From the NCBI GenBank assembly GCA_964520655.1, contig CAZFNI010000007.1:1-64000 (forward strand): a stretch of 64,000 nucleotides of DNA, written 5' to 3'. A program made the position numbers and the translations under genes. Origin of the DNA: JACQQW01 sp964520655 (GTDB taxonomy: Bacteria > Omnitrophota > Gorgyraeia > Zapsychrales > Fredricksoniimonadaceae). The notes under the pieces are model-generated. The model was given only the letters and a program-made list of their open reading frames with translations, made no database searches and was not told the origin of the DNA. Numbering within the stretch: the first letter of the stretch is position 1; every line of letters starts with the position of its first letter. Positions 23,904 through 31,856 of the stretch are shown piece by piece.

Positions 23904-25967
23904 TTGGCTGATATGCGCAATGTCATCAAATTCGGTTGGCCGCTTGTTCTGTGGATGATCCTTTGCCGGGATCTCATCTGTGGAGCCATTCCATTTAACA
24001 TGGACACCAATACCATTTACGGGGTGGCCAAATTTTATTTTAATAATGTTTTTAACGGCGTTGTCCCCTTGTGGGACCCGTTCGTCAGTCTGGGCCATCC
24101 GTTCTATGCCTTGTCGATCTGCAATTTGTTCAATCCCGTAACGCTGTTGATGCCGCTCTTGAAGCTGTGCGGCTTGTCGTACAATATCGCCTTCGCTTTG
24201 TATATGACCGCGTATTTCTGGGTCGGGGGCATGGGATTCTATTTTCTATTAAAGAGGCTCCTCAACGATAAAAGCTTGGCCTATCTCGGCTACGTGGCGC
24301 TGTTATTCTCCAGCTTTGGTCTTAGCATGTTCACCCAGTTCACATTCCTGGAGATCGTCGTCCCGGCCATTTGGTTCTTTTATTTCCTGGCCGCGTATTT
24401 CGATCGGCAAACCAGGGGGCATTTGCTTGGTCTGACATGCGCATTGATGGCCGCGCTTTCGTCCTATTTGCCGTTTTATTTTCTAACGGTGCTGTTCGTG
24501 TTCATTGCCGCCGTTATTGTATTGTACCCCAAAGAAACATGGAGCTACTGCATCCGCTCATTCGCATTCAAATTCCAGCATTGGCCGTTGACTTTTCTTT
24601 GTGCGGCAGGCATTGTCTGTGCCGCCGGACCACTGTTGGCCTATAAAATGCTCGATGCTTCAGGCGACGCTGTCTCTCCCGGACGGCACTGTCAATATTC
24701 GTCCATCGAGGAGTGTTATAACCGCACCATCAATCATCAGGGCGGCATGCTCTATGAAGAGATCGCCCGCAGCGGCGGACTTGGGGAACGTTTGGATATT
24801 GGGTATTTATTCACCCATTTGGATAAGTTGACCTATGGCAGTGATTCGCTTTTCTTCGTTCCGGTATTGATCTATATTCTGATTGTTTTATCCATTGGTT
24901 TGAAATGCAGCCGTTTTAATGTGCTGTTAGTCGCCATGATGACCGGCATCGGCCTGATCGGGCTTGGCAGCGCTTGCGGTCTGCACCGTTTTTTATACGA
25001 CCACGTTTTCTTCTTTAAATATTTCCGAAATTTATTCTTCCTGGGGGCATTCTTAATTCCGCTTGCGATCATCTTCGCGCTTAGGCAGTTGAAAGAACTG
25101 TTGTTATATAAACCGGCAGATGCCAGCCGTAAAAAGTTCGCTATTGTCGCCATTGTGGCAACCCACGCCGGCATGGCGGCGTATTTATGGCATTTAGGCG
25201 GCATTATCCCGTCGATATGGATCACGTTGGTGTTGAGCGCGGCGATGTTCTCTCTGTACTATGCGGGCGGATGGGTCTGGCCGCTTCGATACTGGATGTG
25301 GGGGATGGTTCTGCTCATGCTCATTGAGCCCTTGGCGCTCATGCATGCCTATGCGCAAAACGCCGTGGAATTCCGCTGCGTATTGCCTAATGCCCATGTG
25401 GTCCCGCGATTTTCCTGGGTGCGTCCGGATAAGCCGGCCACCAGCGCCTGCCGCATCTATCAATTTGTCCCCTATGAAGACTTCTGGTATGCCATGAGCA
25501 TGACCGACGCCCCGGCGGTGGTGGGATACCCACAGGCCGCGGCGCGCTATGTGTTCATGCTCTCCAAACAATTAGGGGACGTGCCGTTATCACAATATGC
25601 GAAATATAAAGTGTACCTGTTCGATGACCTGACCTCGTCGGGTCAGGTCATCGACGGCACACAGCCGTCGGTGCGTATCGTGCATTTTGACGTCAACCGC
25701 GTTGTGTTCGATGTCGATCTGCCCAAGAGAAAGCAGCTGGTCTATAATGACGCTTATACCCAGCAATGGCGCGTTCTTGTCGACGGTCGGCATCAGGAAC
25801 TTGTGCGGGCCAGTGGCGCCTTCAAAGGGGTTTGGGTAGAGCAGGGGCGTCACCGGGTGGAGTTCTCCTATCACCCGCCCGGGGGACAATGGGTCTATCT
25901 GTTAACGACGGCGGTCCTTTTGGTATTTTTCATTATTACTGGGATAATGCTATGGAAAAAAATATGA
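23904..25967 (+). CDS. YfhO-like polytopic membrane protein (GT-C superfamily)
   Basis: A 687-residue membrane protein closest in style to YfhO. The first outer loop has NMDTNTIYGVAKFYFNN then VPLWDPFVSLGHPF, the D-x-x-x and P-L-W-x-P-x-x-x-G-x-P pattern of that family, and many helices follow. The C-terminal outer domain ends WRVLVDGRHQ, a GVWVEQGRHRVEFSYHPPGG segment split by few residues, then a last helix. In Gram-positive bacteria YfhO glycosylates lipoteichoic acid. TTG at 23904 follows GAGAGG by four bases; the alternative ATG at 23913 lies further off. It overlaps the next small gene through ATGA. Confidence 0.7.
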   Translation: MADMRNVIKFGWPLVLWMILCRDLICGAIPFNMDTNTIYGVAKFYFNNVFNGVVPLWDPFVSLGHPFYALSICNLFNPVTLLMPLLKLCGLSYNIAFALYMTAYFWVGGMGFYFLLKRLLNDKSLAYLGYVALLFSSFGLSMFTQFTFLEIVVPAIWFFYFLAAYFDRQTRGHLLGLTCALMAALSSYLPFYFLTVLFVFIAAVIVLYPKETWSYCIRSFAFKFQHWPLTFLCAAGIVCAAGPLLAYKMLDASGDAVSPGRHCQYSSIEECYNRTINHQGGMLYEEIARSGGLGERLDIGYLFTHLDKLTYGSDSLFFVPVLIYILIVLSIGLKCSRFNVLLVAMMTGIGLIGLGSACGLHRFLYDHVFFFKYFRNLFFLGAFLIPLAIIFALRQLKELLLYKPADASRKKFAIVAIVATHAGMAAYLWHLGGIIPSIWITLVLSAAMFSLYYAGGWVWPLRYWMWGMVLLMLIEPLALMHAYAQNAVEFRCVLPNAHVVPRFSWVRPDKPATSACRIYQFVPYEDFWYAMSMTDAPAVVGYPQAAARYVFMLSKQLGDVPLSQYAKYKVYLFDDLTSSGQVIDGTQPSVRIVHFDVNRVVFDVDLPKRKQLVYNDAYTQQWRVLVDGRHQELVRASGAFKGVWVEQGRHRVEFSYHPPGGQWVYLLTTAVLLVFFIITGIMLWKKI

Positions 25968-26185
25968 TCCTAAAGATATTATTGCGCAATGCGCTGCTGT
26001 TCTTGATCGCGGCAGCCCTGCTCTCAAAAAGCGTTGATCGGCAGGAATGTTTTATCAAGCGCGGAAAATATTTATTAGGGATCGTTTATAACGGTTTTTT
26101 CCAGAATGAGCGCGACAAGATCGTGTACGAGGATTATTTAAAGCGGCATGGCAGCTCCCCTGAGATATTCCAAAAGGGGTTATAA
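25964..26185 (+). CDS. Small single-pass membrane protein, unknown
   Basis: A 73-residue protein beginning at the ATG that overlaps the previous stop as ATGA (an in-frame ATG at 25952 is also possible). One N-terminal helix (LLRNALLFLIAAALL, about residues 5-20) is followed by a short charged domain with RQECFIKRGKYLLG and EDYLKRHG. I recognise no family. The tight coupling to the YfhO-like gene suggests a small partner or stabiliser. The operon appears to end here: a 79-base gap with a candidate promoter follows. Confidence 0.55.
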   Translation: MILKILLRNALLFLIAAALLSKSVDRQECFIKRGKYLLGIVYNGFFQNERDKIVYEDYLKRHGSSPEIFQKGL

Positions 26186-26202
26186 GCCATCGCGAAAGAG
26201 TG

Positions 26203-26232
26203 TTGCCATGGCCTTGTGTTGTCTGCTAGTAT
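26203..26232 (+). promoter_or_regulatory. Candidate promoter of the FkbM gene
   Basis: TTGCCA (26203-26208), 18 bases, TAGTAT (26227-26232). It lies in the 79-base gap before the ATG at 26265 and gives a leader of roughly 25 bases without a Shine-Dalgarno sequence. Confidence 0.4.
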
Positions 26233-26264
26233 GGGGGCCTGTAATTACCCACTAAAGATATATC

Positions 26265-27116
26265 ATGAATCTGAAAAGATCGTTTAGAGATTTTCGCCGG
26301 CAGGTCATCCGCTTGTGGCGCATCAATTCCGCGATACCGCGGCTGCTGCGGTACAATCCGTATACTGGCTTTATCGGACGGAGGCTGTTCCAATATATCC
26401 CGTTCTTGTTGCCGCATGATAAAAGTTACTACGGCTTCGCGCATCTGGTGCATCAGGGGCCTGGTCTTTTTCTGGATGTGGGAGCCAATGACGGGATCTC
26501 CGCGATCGGGTTCCGCCACATCCACAGCGACTACGATATCATTTCCATCGAACCCAATTTGTGCCATGAGCGGGCGTTGCGCAAATTAAAACGCCGTCTG
26601 ACCCGGTTTGAGTTCAAACTGATCGGGGCGGGCCGCGAGCGTTCCCAGATGACCTTGTATATCCCTATTTATAACGGGGTGCCGATCTACACCGCGGCTT
26701 CCCTGCGGCGGGATTATGTCATGACCACGATGGAAGAGCAGCATTTGCCGGGGCAGAAAGATAAGAGCATTGTCATTGTGGAATACAAAGTGGACATTGT
26801 CCCTCTGGATGAGCTGGGATTAAAGCCAGACATCATCAAGATCGATACAGAGGGTTTTGACCTGGAGGTGCTGCTGGGACTGCAGCAAACGATCGCCGTT
26901 GCCCGGCCGTCAATATTGATCGAGCATAATCCCGATCTGCTTCCCAAGCTGGAGGTGTTCTTTAAGGAACGCGACTACCTTTTGTTAACCTATGACCATC
27001 CCTCCGACAGTTTCACTCTTTTTGATAGGAAAAAAGAGCTGGATATTTATCAAAATCAGAAAGTGACGACCAATATTTTCTGCGTCCCTAAAGAAAAATC
27101 ATCGGGCTTATGCTGA
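26265..27116 (+). CDS. FkbM-family SAM-dependent methyltransferase
   Basis: A 283-residue soluble methyltransferase. LDVGANDGIS at about residues 70-79 is the SAM-binding motif I, SIEPN the acidic motif II, and the PDIIKIDTEGFDLEVLLG segment near 188-205 is the FkbM family signature; IEHNPD follows. FkbM enzymes O-methylate sugars or polyketides, and in polysaccharide loci they cap or decorate glycan residues. The first 60 residues are basic and may touch the membrane. The gene overlaps the following family C gene by 7 bases (ATGCTGA), so the two products are probably made together. Confidence 0.85.
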   Translation: MNLKRSFRDFRRQVIRLWRINSAIPRLLRYNPYTGFIGRRLFQYIPFLLPHDKSYYGFAHLVHQGPGLFLDVGANDGISAIGFRHIHSDYDIISIEPNLCHERALRKLKRRLTRFEFKLIGAGRERSQMTLYIPIYNGVPIYTAASLRRDYVMTTMEEQHLPGQKDKSIVIVEYKVDIVPLDELGLKPDIIKIDTEGFDLEVLLGLQQTIAVARPSILIEHNPDLLPKLEVFFKERDYLLLTYDHPSDSFTLFDRKKELDIYQNQKVTTNIFCVPKEKSSGLC

Positions 27117-29593
27117 CGGTATTAATATCAGTTGGCCTGTCTTTGCTGGCCTCTTTGTTCTTATTCTCGGACCTGTTCTGGTTCCATAACCAGAGCTTCA
27201 TGTGGCATCATGATACCGAGATCCCTTTTGAGAATACCTTTAACATCATTTCATTCTTTTCTCAGGGCGGGGTGCAGCTTTTCGACCCTTTCGACGGTTT
27301 TAATTACGCGTATTCCCATTTAAGCAGCGGGTTTTACACTGTAGCCAATGCCATCACCGCATTTATTTATCTATTGTTCTCTCCGTTCTATAGTGAACCC
27401 GGGCAGGCCTACCATCATTGTTTCAGTGTTGTGTTCCATGCGGTCACGATGCTTTTGCGCACGATCGGCGGGTATTGTCTGCTTAACCGCATGAGACTCA
27501 ACCGTCCGGTCATGGTCATTTCCCTTGTGATCCTCAATACATTTTTGTCGTCGACGATGTATTTTGGATTATTGACGGATAATCTGTATTCCTATTTCCC
27601 GCTCCTGGCGTATTTTATCGTGAGTTATTTCGAGCATTTCCGCGCCAGGGATCTGGCGGCAGCATTCTTGGTGTTTGTCATTTGCGTCGCCAATTCCCCA
27701 TTCTTTGCGCTGGGCTATTTTTATGAACCGGTGCATTTTTTGATCTTAAGCGCCGCGTTGATCGGATTGATATTCTATCGGCGCAGCATCAAGTGGCATA
27801 AGCTTGGCGAACCGATGCTGTGGATCAAGACAGCGGGTGTTCTGCTGCTGGCGGCGCTGATCTTGCTGCCGTCGGGGATGCTGTCAAAGTCCCTGTCGAA
27901 AGATTTTTATGTGGCTAATTCAGGCATTAATGGGACAGAGGGGCGTTTAAAAAGCATATTTAATCCCAAGAAATATTTCTCGCCAAAATCAGAAACATTG
28001 ATCCCCCTTAAGGAGCTTCCGTTCAAGGTCGTCGATACGACCAATGACTGGTGGGAGAAATCGTGGATATTCTGGGGAGCGGGCATCATTGGGTTGGCGT
28101 TCTTTGGTCTGGTTGCCAGTCATCGACGGGAGAAATATATGTTCGGCGCCGCGATGGGGTTGATCGTGCTCTCCAATACCGCGCTTGATCCCTCTTCTCC
28201 GTTGTCGCTGGCGCACTGGATCAATGCCTTAACCAATCCTTTTGCGTTCTTGTTGCGCAGCTATCATATGCCGATCCTGTTGATGCCCTATCTGCTCTTT
28301 GTGCCTGTGGCGTTAGGATTGCAGGCGGTATGGGACCTCTCTGTTCGGATCAAAGGCCATGTGCATTGGTTTAAAAGCATGGTGCTGGTCGTTGGTCTAG
28401 TCCTCTTATTAAAGCTGGCGCTGACTTTCCCGGAACCGGTCAGAAGTTATGCTGCTATTGTTGCCGGTTTGTTCATTGGACTTGCTGTTGTGCTCATCGC
28501 ACCGCTTGCGCCTAAAGCGCGCATGGTCACAGCGGCGGTCTTGATGCTTGTCATCGCCGGTATCGACAGTAACGCATTGTGGAAATATTATGTCCAGAAT
28601 CAATACCATGGACGCTATTTCTGTAAGGACGACGGGCGGCACATCAAGCCGCGGATATTCGATGATTTTAAGCAAGAGGTGCCGCTGATCTTGGAATACC
28701 AGGACCCGGCCATGATCCCCTGGCGCGAATTCGTGCGTGTTTTCCCCACACAGACCGCGCCGGCCATGCACAGCGAGCAAAATCATTATGGATTGTTCTA
28801 CCGGTATCATGCCTTAGAGCGTTTCTTGCTGGAACCCAATATTTACGCGCCGCGGCCTTATGTGTATAAAGATCTCTATCAAGATACGGAGACGATCCGT
28901 CTGCTGGCCCAGGATCCCCGGTCGATATTTCTGGCGTCAGATGTCAATGGCGGTGCCGTGCAGGACCTGGGACGGCATCTCGAGCGTTTTGAACTGGATA
29001 TGCGCCGGGGGAAATTTGTCACAAAAGAGGGTTATTTGCAAGGGCAGTGGAAGCTTCCGGATGGATTTAATCCTTTTGCCGCGACCGGGGTGTTCACGTT
29101 GGATCAGGACCTGATGAAGGCAGCCGTTGATGGGGAGATCTATACGCCGGTCCAGGGGGCACTGACCGCTTTGCGTCAATTTGATGTGAACAATATCAGA
29201 AAAGGATATCTGACAGCAGCGCTGCCGCGGGGTTTTGTGGTCAAAGATAAACCGTTGCTGTTATTCTATCACCGCAGCAATGAACTGCTGCGGGTGAGAG
29301 AAAATACGCTGGACCGCATGACGTTTGATTTTCTGGCGAGCAGGGCAGGGTATTTAAAGACCAGGATCGCCTTCAATGATCAATGGCGCGTTACTGTTGA
29401 CGGCAAAGAAGTTACACCTGTGAAGGTGGACAAATATTTCCTAGGCGTGCCGATCTCCCAAGGACAGCATACGATCACATGGCAGTATGGCGCGGGGAGC
29501 ATGTTACGCGTATGGATCATTGTGTCCATGCTGTTGACTTTCCTGGTGTTGGCTGCTGTTTTACGTTTTTCGATCAGAAGTTCTGCCTTTTAG
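27110..29593 (+). CDS. YfhO-like membrane glycosyltransferase, family C (copy 1)
   Basis: An 827-residue polytopic protein. The first outer loop reads HHDTEIPFENTF (about residues 33-44), then FFSQGGVQLFDPFDGFNYAY, the family C signature; NSPFFALGYFYEPVHF, NSGINGTEGRL and AHWINALTNPFAFLLRSYHM follow in the membrane part. The C-terminal outer domain includes FDVNNIRKGYL and a YfhO-like end, WRVTVDGKEV then YFLGVPISQGQHTI, and a final helix. About twelve or more helices. It overlaps the FkbM gene. Probably transfers a sugar from a polyprenyl-phosphate donor on the outer face of the membrane; donor and acceptor are unknown. Confidence 0.65.
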   Translation: MLTVLISVGLSLLASLFLFSDLFWFHNQSFMWHHDTEIPFENTFNIISFFSQGGVQLFDPFDGFNYAYSHLSSGFYTVANAITAFIYLLFSPFYSEPGQAYHHCFSVVFHAVTMLLRTIGGYCLLNRMRLNRPVMVISLVILNTFLSSTMYFGLLTDNLYSYFPLLAYFIVSYFEHFRARDLAAAFLVFVICVANSPFFALGYFYEPVHFLILSAALIGLIFYRRSIKWHKLGEPMLWIKTAGVLLLAALILLPSGMLSKSLSKDFYVANSGINGTEGRLKSIFNPKKYFSPKSETLIPLKELPFKVVDTTNDWWEKSWIFWGAGIIGLAFFGLVASHRREKYMFGAAMGLIVLSNTALDPSSPLSLAHWINALTNPFAFLLRSYHMPILLMPYLLFVPVALGLQAVWDLSVRIKGHVHWFKSMVLVVGLVLLLKLALTFPEPVRSYAAIVAGLFIGLAVVLIAPLAPKARMVTAAVLMLVIAGIDSNALWKYYVQNQYHGRYFCKDDGRHIKPRIFDDFKQEVPLILEYQDPAMIPWREFVRVFPTQTAPAMHSEQNHYGLFYRYHALERFLLEPNIYAPRPYVYKDLYQDTETIRLLAQDPRSIFLASDVNGGAVQDLGRHLERFELDMRRGKFVTKEGYLQGQWKLPDGFNPFAATGVFTLDQDLMKAAVDGEIYTPVQGALTALRQFDVNNIRKGYLTAALPRGFVVKDKPLLLFYHRSNELLRVRENTLDRMTFDFLASRAGYLKTRIAFNDQWRVTVDGKEVTPVKVDKYFLGVPISQGQHTITWQYGAGSMLRVWIIVSMLLTFLVLAAVLRFSIRSSAF

Positions 29594-29625
29594 AGAAAAA
29601 TTCAAGCAAATTTTTTGAGAATAGG

Positions 29626-29631
29626 TATAAT
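29626..29631 (+). promoter_or_regulatory. Consensus -10 box giving a leaderless transcript
   Basis: TATAAT, preceded by GG, then GCCCCT and the ATG at 29638. The -35 is weak (TTCAAG at 29601-29606, 19-base spacer). There is no Shine-Dalgarno sequence. Confidence 0.55.
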
Positions 29632-29637
29632 GCCCCT

Positions 29638-31059
29638 ATGCAACAAACGCATTTTGATTATTGTGTGGTGGGCAGCGGCCCAAGCGGTCTGACCGCGGCC
29701 TATAAGCTTCTTAAAGGGGGCAAAAGCGTCCTGCTCATTGAACGCGATGACCGCATCGGCGGTTTGGCCAAAAGCTATGAATATGACGGCCACATCTTCG
29801 ATACCGGCCCCAAACGTTTTCATACTGACGATCCCGTGGTGCTGGACTTCATCCAGGAGATCACTAAAGGCCATATCGCCACCATCGGCCGCTCGACCAA
29901 AGTTTTTTTCTTAGGCAAATATTTTGAATGGCCCCTGCAGACCAAGGACCTGATCAAAATGCCGGCGGGTGTTTCTTTTAAATGTGCCATCGATTTGCTG
30001 AAAAAACGTCCGATCACCGATAAGGCCTCGTTTCACCAATTCATCAATTCCAAATACGGCGAAACACTCTACGGCGTTTTCTTCAAACCATATACACAGA
30101 AATTCCTGCGCTGGGATACGGAAGACATCCATTCCGATTGGGCTTCGACAGGCATCAACCGCACGGTCATCGATAAACGCATCAATGCCAATTCACTATT
30201 GGACCTGTTCCGTTCTTTGCTGCTTCCCGCGAAAGTAGAGACTGAATTCTTATACCCGTTAGAAGGCGGCTTCGGTGGTTTTTATGAACAGATGCTGGGG
30301 CTTTGCCGTCAAATGAAAGGTTTTCACCTGCAGCTATCCGACACGATCGTTCAGCTGAAGGATACTGGAAAGATCTTCGAAGCCCAAACCGCTGCACGGC
30401 AGAATTTCACGTTCACGGACTTGATATGGACGGGGAATTTAAACGCGTTAAGCGCTGTCGTTGCGCCTAAGAATACGAACGTCAGTTATCTGAATACGAT
30501 CTTTTACAATGTGATCTGTAAAGAAGAGGGCGTCGGCCAGCAGAAAGCACAGTGGATCTACGTCAGCCGTGGGGATAGTTTGATCAGCCGCATCACCTGC
30601 ATGAAAGAATTTCTGCCTTATACCTGCCGCGAGGGCTATTACAACATGATCTGTGAGTTGACGGATTCTCAGAAGGTTCCTCATTATTTTAACGACCCGC
30701 AGGCGCATAAAGACGGCATTTTAGATGAGTTGGCAGGGATGAGATTCATCCGCAACAAAAAATATGTAGATGCGGTGCATGTGGAGCCGGTCAAGGACAC
30801 GTATCCGATCTATCACCGCCGCTACAGCCATGATTTTGCCAAAGTCAAGGCGGGCATCGCTCAGTTCTCCAAACGCATCCATTTGCTGGGCCGCTGCGGT
30901 GCGTTCTGGTATAACAATTCCGACCATTCCATCCGTTTTGCCATCGAGACAGCGGACAAACTGCTGGGTGCTCAGAAAAAAGAATTCGATTACCGGGATT
31001 ATTTCGGCGGTCTTTACGGAGCCGGTGCTCATCAGGCGGAAGAAAGCGTCACCACATAA
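29638..31059 (+). CDS. FAD-dependent amine-oxidase-like protein, UDP-galactopyranose-mutase type
   Basis: A 473-residue FAD protein. VVGSGPSGLTAAYKLL at residues 10-25 is the dinucleotide-binding GxGxxG helix, IERDDRIGGLAKS holds the acidic residue that binds the FAD ribose plus the RxGG motif, and DTGPKRFHTDDPVVLDFI is typical of the UDP-galactopyranose mutase and protoporphyrinogen-oxidase-like group found in polysaccharide loci. It most likely rearranges or oxidises an activated sugar. The open frame reaches 29479, but the ATG at 29638 directly follows a TATAAT box and puts the FAD motif at the N-terminus as usual. It is followed after 13 bases by an SDR gene with a strong ribosome binding site. 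Confidence 0.75.
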   Translation: MQQTHFDYCVVGSGPSGLTAAYKLLKGGKSVLLIERDDRIGGLAKSYEYDGHIFDTGPKRFHTDDPVVLDFIQEITKGHIATIGRSTKVFFLGKYFEWPLQTKDLIKMPAGVSFKCAIDLLKKRPITDKASFHQFINSKYGETLYGVFFKPYTQKFLRWDTEDIHSDWASTGINRTVIDKRINANSLLDLFRSLLLPAKVETEFLYPLEGGFGGFYEQMLGLCRQMKGFHLQLSDTIVQLKDTGKIFEAQTAARQNFTFTDLIWTGNLNALSAVVAPKNTNVSYLNTIFYNVICKEEGVGQQKAQWIYVSRGDSLISRITCMKEFLPYTCREGYYNMICELTDSQKVPHYFNDPQAHKDGILDELAGMRFIRNKKYVDAVHVEPVKDTYPIYHRRYSHDFAKVKAGIAQFSKRIHLLGRCGAFWYNNSDHSIRFAIETADKLLGAQKKEFDYRDYFGGLYGAGAHQAEESVTT

Positions 31060-31072
31060 GCCGGAGGTTGTG

Positions 31073-31849
31073 ATGAAGAACATTCTTGTCGTCGGCGGAT
31101 CCAGCGGGATCGGCGCGGCGACGGTCCAATTGCTTAAACAGCAGGGTTTCCATGTCCAAATAGGGGATATCCGCAAGCCGGGATCGGATACGGATTTTGT
31201 TACGCTGGACATAAGCAGCCCCTCGGGCTATGCCAATGCCCTGGCGCTTTTTAAATCCTCCCAGAAACGTTTCGACGCGCTTGTCATCACCGCGGCCATG
31301 CACAGCGCATACCCATCTGAATATGTCAGCGACCAGATAATCGACAAAGTCCTGGCGGTCAATTTGACCGGACACATCAAATTCGTGCGGGACATGATAC
31401 CGCTGCTTAATCCCAACAGTCGCATCATTGCTGTTTCCTCGATCGCGGCCGGCATCGGCATCCCCATGGAGTCCCTTTACAGTGCGTCCAAAGCGGGTCT
31501 GGAAATGTTCTATGAGTCTCTTTCCGTCGAGATCGCATACCGCGATATCAGCTGTACGATCATCCAGCCGGGGAACGTGAATACGGGTTTTAATGAGACC
31601 CATAATGATTTTCCCGGGACAGGCCAGGCACAAGTGGACGGCCCTTACCAGACGATCCTCAAACGCATTGACAGCAGGCTGGGCATGCCGCCTGCGGATG
31701 TTGCGAACGTGATCGCTTTGGCCGTCAATGCGGCACGCCCCAGATTTTCCTATATCGTCGGACAGAATGCGCTCAAGGCCCACTGGGCTAAACGGATCCT
31801 GGGCCGCGACCGGGCGCTGGTCGTCATGAAAAAATTTTTCGGTCTATAA
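31073..31849 (+). CDS. Short-chain dehydrogenase/reductase (SDR)
   Basis: A 258-residue classical SDR. GGSSGIG at residues 8-14 binds the NAD(P) cofactor; the Asp in LDIS gives the adenine contact; AVSSIAAG supplies the catalytic Ser and YSASK near 136-140 the Tyr and Lys. PGNVNTGF follows as in the family. GGAGG lies five bases before the ATG, which is why the much longer upstream frame (from 30770, inside the preceding gene) is rejected. Its partner genes suggest it reduces or epimerises a sugar, perhaps lipid-linked, but the substrate is not visible in the sequence. Confidence 0.85.
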   Translation: MKNILVVGGSSGIGAATVQLLKQQGFHVQIGDIRKPGSDTDFVTLDISSPSGYANALALFKSSQKRFDALVITAAMHSAYPSEYVSDQIIDKVLAVNLTGHIKFVRDMIPLLNPNSRIIAVSSIAAGIGIPMESLYSASKAGLEMFYESLSVEIAYRDISCTIIQPGNVNTGFNETHNDFPGTGQAQVDGPYQTILKRIDSRLGMPPADVANVIALAVNAARPRFSYIVGQNALKAHWAKRILGRDRALVVMKKFFGL

Positions 31850-31850
31850 T
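31821..31850 (+). promoter_or_regulatory. Candidate promoter of asnB, leaderless geometry
   Basis: TCGTCA (31821-31826), 18 bases, perfect TATAAT (31845-31850), then CTTCCT and the ATG at 31857. The -10 overlaps the SDR stop codon region. No Shine-Dalgarno sequence. Confidence 0.55.
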
Positions 31851-31856
31851 CTTCCT

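Noticed and set aside
31049..31783. 244-codon minus-strand frame opposite the SDR gene
   Set aside because: The SDR on the plus strand has all family motifs and a GGAGG site; the minus product resembles nothing.
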